The notes beneath the pieces are model-generated. The model was not told where the DNA came from. It ran no database searches and was given only the letters and a program-made list of their open reading frames with translations. From positions 1-38,034 of the forward strand of contig DAHWFB010000104.1 in NCBI GenBank assembly GCA_027326105.1: a stretch of 38,034 nucleotides of DNA, written 5' to 3'. Shown one piece after another: positions 33,587-38,034 of the stretch; within the stretch, counting starts at the first letter, position 1, and every line of letters starts with the position of its first letter. This stretch comes from Acetobacteraceae bacterium (GTDB lineage: Bacteria > Pseudomonadota > Alphaproteobacteria > Acetobacterales > Acetobacteraceae). A program made the translations under genes and the position numbers.

Positions 33587-34392
33587 AGGCGGCGATCCTG
33601 AGCGCCTCGGTGTGGGGGCCGGGTCTGTGCGGCTGGGCGGCGGCGGCGCCGCTGCTGCGCGCCGGTGTGGTGGCGGCGGAGGGCGGGACCGTGCCGCCGC
33701 CGCCGGCACTCCTGCCCGCCAACGAGCGCCGGCGCGCCGGGCTGCTCACCCGGCTGGCGCTCGCGGTCGCGGTGGAGGCGGCGGCGGACGCGGGGATCGC
33801 GCCCGCCGCACTGCCCGCGGTGTTCGCGAGCGCGAGCGGGGACGGGGCGGTGGTGCATGATCTGCTGGTCACGCTGGCGGTCCCGGAGGGTGAAGTATCG
33901 CCCACCCGGTTCCACAATTCGGTGCACAACGCGCCGGCCGGCTACTGGTCGATCGGCGCCGGCGCCCAGGCCGAGACCGCGAGCCTCGGCGCCCATGACG
34001 AGACCGCCGCCGCCGCGCTGCTCGCCGCGGCAACCGCCGTTTGCGCCGAGGACGAGGCCTGGCTGATGGTGGTGGCGGATGCGCCGATGCCGGCCCCGCT
34101 CGCCATCGCCCGCCCCATCGGCCCCGCCTTCGCCGCCGCCCTGGTGCTGGCGCCGGAGGGAGGAACAGCGACGCCCGGGGCGGCCAGGCGCGTGGCGCTG
34201 GCACTCGATTTCATCCCCGGGGCGGCCGCGTGGGACCTGCCGCGGTCGCCGGGGCTCGCCGCACTCGCCGCCGCCACCCCGGCCGCGCGCCTGCTGCGGC
34301 TGCTCGAATCGCTTGCCGCCGGCCGTGCCGACCGGTTTTCGCTGCCCCTCGCCGGCGGCCGCCTCGCCGTCACGCTCGCGCCGCCGCCATGA
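33583..34392 (+). CDS. Beta-ketoacyl synthase-like chain length factor (ApeC-like)
   Basis: This 269-residue protein of the Ketoacyl-synt_2 type corresponds to the N-terminal part of a condensing enzyme. The characteristic motif FHNSVHNAPAGYWSIG (residues about 110-125) is intact, while no active-site Cys in a TACSS-like context is present. In studied systems such proteins form an inactive partner (chain length factor) of the elongating ketosynthase. ATG 33583 overlaps the KS stop (ATGA), consistent with stoichiometric production of a heterodimer. Its C-terminal third is Ala-rich and poorly conserved. Confidence 0.88.
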   Translation: MKAAILSASVWGPGLCGWAAAAPLLRAGVVAAEGGTVPPPPALLPANERRRAGLLTRLALAVAVEAAADAGIAPAALPAVFASASGDGAVVHDLLVTLAVPEGEVSPTRFHNSVHNAPAGYWSIGAGAQAETASLGAHDETAAAALLAAATAVCAEDEAWLMVVADAPMPAPLAIARPIGPAFAAALVLAPEGGTATPGAARRVALALDFIPGAAAWDLPRSPGLAALAAATPAARLLRLLESLAAGRADRFSLPLAGGRLAVTLAPPP

Positions 34393-34844
34393 CGGTCGAT
34401 CACGCGACGCTCGATCGCGCCGGGATCGCGGCACTCATTCCCCAGGCGGGGGCGAGCTGTCTCCTGGAGCGGCTGCTGCGCTGGGACGCGGGAAGCATCC
34501 TCTGCGCGAGCCGGACCCATCTCGACCCCGCCAACCCCTACCGGCGCGCGGGGACGCTCGGTGCGCTCGTGGGCATCGAATACGGGTTGCAGGCGGCAGC
34601 GCTGCACGGGGCGATGGCGGCGGGCGGACGGCGCCAGCCGGCAGGGCGGGTGGCGGCGCTGCGCGAGGTGCGAATCGCCCTCACCCGGCTCGATGACCCC
34701 GCGGTGGGCACGCTGGCGGTGACCTCGACGCTGGAAGCGGCAGAGGCGGCCGGACTCGCGTTCTCCTTCTGCCTTACCGCAGAGGACGGGCGCTTCCTGC
34801 TCGGCGGACGTGCCCTGATCGCGCTTCCCGGGGGGCGGGGATGA
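34389..34844 (+). CDS. Hotdog-fold dehydratase subunit (ApeP-like)
   Basis: This 151-residue protein has the COG4706 (ApeP) pattern: an N-terminal LIPQAGASCLLERLLRWDAGSI block, then SRTHLDPANPYRRAG followed by GALVGIEYGLQAAALHGAM, where His and the Glu of GIEY are the conserved residues. The first block usually reads P-H-x-G; here it is P-Q-A-G, so the first His is Gln, though that residue is probably structural. It is expected to form the dehydratase heterodimer with the FabZ-like protein encoded at 28200-28523. ATG and stop both overlap neighbours by 4 bases. Confidence 0.85.
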   Translation: MTVDHATLDRAGIAALIPQAGASCLLERLLRWDAGSILCASRTHLDPANPYRRAGTLGALVGIEYGLQAAALHGAMAAGGRRQPAGRVAALREVRIALTRLDDPAVGTLAVTSTLEAAEAAGLAFSFCLTAEDGRFLLGGRALIALPGGRG

Positions 34845-35560
34845 AGCGCGCGCTGGTCACCGGCGGCGCGAGCCCGCTGGGCGCTGCGATCTGCCGCCAC
34901 CTCGCCGCCGCCGGTTGCGAGGTGATCGTCCATGTCCATGCCGGGCGCGATCGCGGCGAAGCGCTCGCCGCCGAATTGCGCGCGGCCGGGGCGGTGGCGC
35001 AGGCGCTGGTACTTGATCTCACCGATGTCGCGGCGGCGGAGCGGGTGCTCGCGCCGCTGGCGGAGGAGCGGGCGGTGCAGATTCTCGTCCACAATGCCGG
35101 CACCCACCAGGATGTGCCGCTCGCGGGAATGGCGGAGTGGCAGTGGCGGCAGGTGATCGAGGTTTCGCTGACCGGGTTCTACGCCGTCACGCGCCCGCTG
35201 CTCCTGCCGATGATGGCGACCCGCTGCGGACGCATCCTGGCGATTTCCTCGGTCAGCGCGCTGCTCGGCAATCGCGGCCAGGTCAACTATGCCGCCGCCA
35301 AGGCCGGGCTGATCGGGGCGGTGAAGGCGCTCGCGCGCGAGGTGGCGAGCCGGGGGGTGACGGTGAACGCCATCGCCCCCGGGATCATCGCCTCGCCCGC
35401 GGTGGAGGCCGCGCTTGATTCCCGCCGGATCGCCGAGCTGGTGCCGATGCGCCGTGCCGGGCGGCCCGAAGAGGTCGCCGCGCTGGTGGGCTTTCTCTGC
35501 TCCGACGCGGCGGGATATATTACCGGCCAGACGGTTTCGATCAACGGCGGGATGGCGTGA
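34841..35560 (+). CDS. 3-oxoacyl-ACP reductase, FabG/ApeQ-like
   Basis: This 239-residue short-chain dehydrogenase has the cofactor motif VTGGASPLGAAI near residue 6, LVHNAGTHQD (NAG, about 83), and an intact catalytic Ser-Tyr-Lys in ISSVSALLGNRGQVNYAAAKAG (about 138-155). The C-terminal YITGQTVSINGGMA is typical of FabG. It would reduce each beta-keto intermediate of the polyene chain with NADPH. ATG 34841 overlaps the ApeP-like stop; the stop overlaps the next GTG. In known clusters the KR gene is commonly followed by a further ketosynthase (ApeR); here a flavoprotein follows instead. Confidence 0.93.
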   Translation: MKRALVTGGASPLGAAICRHLAAAGCEVIVHVHAGRDRGEALAAELRAAGAVAQALVLDLTDVAAAERVLAPLAEERAVQILVHNAGTHQDVPLAGMAEWQWRQVIEVSLTGFYAVTRPLLLPMMATRCGRILAISSVSALLGNRGQVNYAAAKAGLIGAVKALAREVASRGVTVNAIAPGIIASPAVEAALDSRRIAELVPMRRAGRPEEVAALVGFLCSDAAGYITGQTVSINGGMA

Positions 35561-36894
35561 GCGCGTCGTTGCCACGAGGTTCGCGCTGGCAGCGCATGGA
35601 GCGGGGACGGATGGACGAGCGGGCGGAAACCGGTGCTGGCGCCGAGCCTTGCGATGTCGCCATCATCGGGGGAGGGCCGGCGGGTTCGACCGCGGCGGCA
35701 CTGCTCGCCGGACGCGGGGTCGCGGTGCGGCTGTTCGAGAAGGAGGCCCATCCGCGCTTTCATATCGGGGAGTCGCTACTGCCGCGCAACCTCGCCGTGC
35801 TCGATCGCCTCGGGCTGCGCGAGCGGGTGGCGGCGATCGGGGTGCTGAAGCCGGGGGCGGAGTTCGTTTCCGACGAAACCGGCGAGCGGGTGTCCTTCTG
35901 CTTCGCCAATTCGCTGCATCAGGACTACACCTTCAGTTACCAGGTGCGGCGCGCGGAGTTCGACGCCATGCTCTTCGCCCATGCCCGCGCGCAGGGGGCG
36001 CGGCTGCACGAGAACACCAGGGTGACCGAGGTGGCATTGCCGCAAGCGGGTGGGCGAGGGCTGGTGACGGTGCGCGATGGCGCCGGCGCGACCGCGCGCT
36101 TCGCCCCCCGCTTCGTGCTCGATGCCTCCGGGCGCGATACCTTCCTCGCCGGCCGGCTGGGCCTCAAGCAATCGAACAAGGTCATCAACAACGCCGCGGT
36201 GTTCGCCCATTTCCGCGGCGTCGCCCGCCGCGCCGGCGCGACCGAGGGGTATATCAGCGTCCATCTCTCCGAGGATGGGTGGTTCTGGATGATTCCGCTG
36301 CCCGAGGGGGTGATGAGCGTGGGTTTCGTCGGCACCCAGGCGGCGTTCAAGCGGCGGTCGGGCCCGGTCGAGAGCCTGTTCCTGGAACGGCTGCGGACGA
36401 GCCCGACGGTTGCCGCGCGCATGGCCGGGGCCGAGCGCATCTCCGACATCCGCACCGCCGCCAACTACTCCTACCGCGCCCGCCGGGCCTGGGGGGAGGG
36501 CTATTTCCTGATGGGTGACGCCTTCGCCTTCCTCGATCCGGTGTTTTCGAGCGGGGTGCTGCTGGCGATGACCGCGGGCGAGTTCGGCGCCGACATCGCC
36601 ACCGAGTGGATGGCAGAGCCCGCCCGCGGGCGCGCCGCGGCGCGCGCGGCCGAGCGCTGGCTGCACCGGGCGATGGCGCGCATCTCCTGGCTGATCTACC
36701 GCATCAACGACCCGGTACTGCGGCGGCTGTTCCTGTCGCCGTCCAACGCGCTCTACATGCGCGACGCCATCATCTCCATCCTTGGCGGCAATCTCGCGCC
36801 CGACCTGCGCTCGGAGCTTCCCTATCTCGCCTTCAAGGCGATCTATCACGCCCACGCGCTGGCCGGCCGCCTGGGGCGGCACCAGGCTGCCTGA
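35557..36894 (+). CDS. FAD-dependent halogenase-like oxidoreductase
   Basis: This 445-residue flavoprotein starts at GTG 35557, overlapping the KR stop (an ATG at 35596 or 35614 is possible). The FAD-binding GGGPAGS is at 38-44 and the HIGESLLP segment at about 69-76. Three features specific to flavin-dependent halogenases are present: Lys98 in GVLKPGAEF, equivalent to the catalytic Lys of tryptophan and phenolic halogenases; WFWMIP at 242-247 (the WxWxIP motif); and FLDPVFSSG at 325-333 (the FxxPxxSxG motif). Halogenating flavoproteins are known in xanthomonadin (brominated aryl-polyene) clusters. The motifs also occur in some non-halogenating relatives, so the activity is inferred. The likely site is the aryl head. 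Confidence 0.85.
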   Translation: MSASLPRGSRWQRMERGRMDERAETGAGAEPCDVAIIGGGPAGSTAAALLAGRGVAVRLFEKEAHPRFHIGESLLPRNLAVLDRLGLRERVAAIGVLKPGAEFVSDETGERVSFCFANSLHQDYTFSYQVRRAEFDAMLFAHARAQGARLHENTRVTEVALPQAGGRGLVTVRDGAGATARFAPRFVLDASGRDTFLAGRLGLKQSNKVINNAAVFAHFRGVARRAGATEGYISVHLSEDGWFWMIPLPEGVMSVGFVGTQAAFKRRSGPVESLFLERLRTSPTVAARMAGAERISDIRTAANYSYRARRAWGEGYFLMGDAFAFLDPVFSSGVLLAMTAGEFGADIATEWMAEPARGRAAARAAERWLHRAMARISWLIYRINDPVLRRLFLSPSNALYMRDAIISILGGNLAPDLRSELPYLAFKAIYHAHALAGRLGRHQAA

Positions 36895-36904
36895 GCCGCG
36901 CGGG

Positions 36905-37561
36905 GTGGGCGATGCGAGCGCCGCGCTCGCCCGCACCGCGGCGCGCTACCGCGCGACCGACCGGTTCTCGCGACACTATGTTGCCGCCAAGCTCCGCCGC
37001 GACCCGGTCTACGCCGCGCTCCTGGCGCTCGCCACCGAAGCCCCCCTCGGCGAGGTGCTCGACCTCGGCTGCGGACGCGGACAGGTTGCCCTCGCACTGC
37101 TCGAGGCCGGGCTGGCGAGCGCGGTGCAGGGGTTCGACTGGCCCGGCGAGGCGCTCACCGCCGCCGCCCGCGCCGGCACCGGCCTGCCGTTTCGCGCGGT
37201 GCCCGCGGATCTCGCCACACTTGCGGTCCTGCCGGCGGCCGATACCGTGCTGTTCATCGATGTGCTGTACCAGATCGAGGAGTCTGCGCAGGCACGGCTG
37301 CTCGCACTGGCGGCCGCGGCGGCGCGGCGGCGGGTGCTGGTCCGTACTCTCGACCCGGGGCACGGGGCGCGCAGCAGCTTCACCCTGGCGCTCGAACTCC
37401 TCGGGCGGCGGTTCTGGCCGAATACCGGGGAGACGGTGCGGCCGGTGCCGCCGCGCGCGATCGCGGCGCAACTGGAGGCGGCAGGCTTCACGGTGACGAT
37501 TTCGCCCTGTTGGCGCGGAACCCCGTTCGCCAACGTGCTGCTCGACGCGCGGCGGGAGTAG
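36905..37561 (+). CDS. SAM-dependent methyltransferase (class I)
   Basis: This 218-residue protein starts at GTG 36905, 10 bases after the halogenase-like gene; the ribosome-binding site is weak, so the start could be a few codons different. Motif I VLDLGCGRGQVALALLEAG (about 51-69) is the SAM-binding Rossmann signature, followed by the acidic GFDWPGEAL segment and the VLFIDVLYQIEE strand/helix. An N-terminal YRATDRFSRHYVAAKLRRDP segment is typical of the methyltransferases seen in aryl-polyene clusters, which may O-methylate or C-methylate the aryl head. It is the last gene of the operon. Confidence 0.85.
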   Translation: MGDASAALARTAARYRATDRFSRHYVAAKLRRDPVYAALLALATEAPLGEVLDLGCGRGQVALALLEAGLASAVQGFDWPGEALTAAARAGTGLPFRAVPADLATLAVLPAADTVLFIDVLYQIEESAQARLLALAAAAARRRVLVRTLDPGHGARSSFTLALELLGRRFWPNTGETVRPVPPRAIAAQLEAAGFTVTISPCWRGTPFANVLLDARRE

Positions 37562-37989
37562 CCGCGCGGCGTTTCAGCCCAGGGCCGCGAAGCCGGCCGC
37601 CGCGAGCAGGCCGGGCAGAGCGGCGTTGCCGAGCAGGATGACAGGAGGAAGGGCAGTACCCGGGCGGCGAGGCGCTGCCAGGCGCGGGCCATCCCGTCGG
37701 CTTGGCAGCGGGACTACAACGAAGTGCGGCCACACTCCGGGCTGGGCGGACACCCCGGCCTCGATCGTGCCGCCGCCGTGCTCGCCGCCGTCAAGGCCGC
37801 GTGCCGCGCCGCTTGCGCGGCGGCCCGCCAGCGCGGGCCGTCCTTGACCGCACCTCCGCGCCCCGGCCCAGCGAACCCAGGCCGGAGCGGAACAACGCCG
37901 CCCCGGCCGAACGGAAAGGCGGATTTTGGTCCTATCGAACAGGCATTTCTTCCTTGTGCCCGGGCCGCCTTTCGCGCATCCTTCCCGCC
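37562..37989. other. Decayed intergenic region without intact genes
   Basis: These 428 bases hold no intact gene. On the minus strand 37574-37640 reads a short hydrophobic tail (VILLGNAALPGLLAAAGFAALG then stop) that could be the end of a broken membrane-protein gene. A methionine-started fragment MARAWQRLAARVLPF in another frame (from 37692) may belong to the same ruined gene. The IS3-type remnant at about 37700-37760 follows. At 37803-37821 there is a 7-bp GC-rich hairpin with a 5-base loop. Apart from these I see nothing. Confidence 0.5.
37700..37760 (+). pseudogene. IS3-family transposase C-terminal remnant
   Basis: About 20 codons read AWQRDYNEVRPHSGLGG, matching the conserved terminal segment of IS3-family transposases (W-x-x-DYN-x-x-RPHSSLG, after the last catalytic Glu). 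No upstream catalytic domain or second open frame is present, and the reading frame then continues into unrelated Ala/Pro-rich sequence. Terminal repeats were not recognised. This is a relic marking a past insertion near the end of the polyene cluster. Confidence 0.65.
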
Positions 37990-38034
37990 ATGGCGCTCCT
38001 CACCCTCCCCACCACCCCCGCCGAACGCTTCGCC
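37990..38034 (+). CDS. Possible start of a gene cut by the window end
   Basis: ATG 37990 opens 15 codons, MALLTLPTTPAERFA, to the window edge. The TP-x-x-RFA pattern is reminiscent of the N-terminus of haloalkane dehalogenase-type alpha/beta hydrolases, but 15 residues are far too few to assign a family. No clear ribosome-binding site is visible. It may equally be non-coding. Confidence 0.25.
   Translation, partial: MALLTLPTTPAERFA

Overview
The window is very GC-rich, tightly packed bacterial chromosome. Its gene content points to an alphaproteobacterium, most likely of the Acetobacteraceae: a complete pqqABCDE operon, a cyanide-insensitive-type bd quinol oxidase, a thrB-rnhA pair, a Grx4/BolA pair, DUF2125, and tRNA-Trp-secE-nusG. 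The taxonomic call is an inference from these genes; no rRNA is present.

Layout. 1-1935: a truncated arginase gene divergent from an Lrp/AsnC regulator, then a Gfo/Idh/MocA oxidoreductase. 1986-5471 (minus): monothiol glutaredoxin, BolA-like protein, purL and purQ. 5627-6495 (plus): tRNA-Trp, secE, nusG, without the rplKAJL genes that usually follow. 6581-7988 (minus): rnhA and thrB. 8182-11427 (plus): a small lipoprotein, a membrane GT-C-like protein coupled to a polyprenyl-phosphate GT2, and tRNA-Asn. 11511-14118 (minus): cioA-cioB plus a 32-residue DUF2474-type subunit. 14217-20207 (minus): DUF2125, plsC, a YdcF-like protein, ftsX, ftsE and aspS. 20374-23554 (plus): pqqA, pqqB, pqqC, pqqD, pqqE, the last four joined by 4-base stop/start overlaps.

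23662-37561 is the most interesting part: an aryl-polyene (APE/xanthomonadin-type) biosynthesis and export cluster. It begins with an acyltransferase and a GT2 glycosyltransferase (plus). A polysaccharide deacetylase and a small membrane protein follow on the minus strand. The main plus-strand operon, starting from a good promoter at 26518-26546, encodes ACP, aryl-ACP ligase, FabZ-like dehydratase, LpxL-like acyltransferase, LolA-like carrier, MMPL exporter, ketosynthase, chain-length-factor-like ketosynthase, ApeP-like dehydratase, ketoreductase, a flavin-dependent halogenase-like enzyme and a methyltransferase. From the FabZ-like dehydratase to the halogenase, every junction is a 4-base ATGA or GTGA overlap.

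The expected chemistry is loading of an aromatic acid onto the ACP, iterative elongation, ketoreduction and dehydration to a conjugated polyene, probable halogenation and methylation of the aryl head, and delivery to the outer membrane as a lipid conjugate. Compared with known APE clusters it lacks, within this window, a third ketosynthase (ApeR type), a second ACP and an aryl-acid-forming enzyme. It adds a deacetylase and a halogenase-like flavoprotein. The window ends with a decayed stretch holding an IS3-type transposase remnant and perhaps the first codons of another gene.
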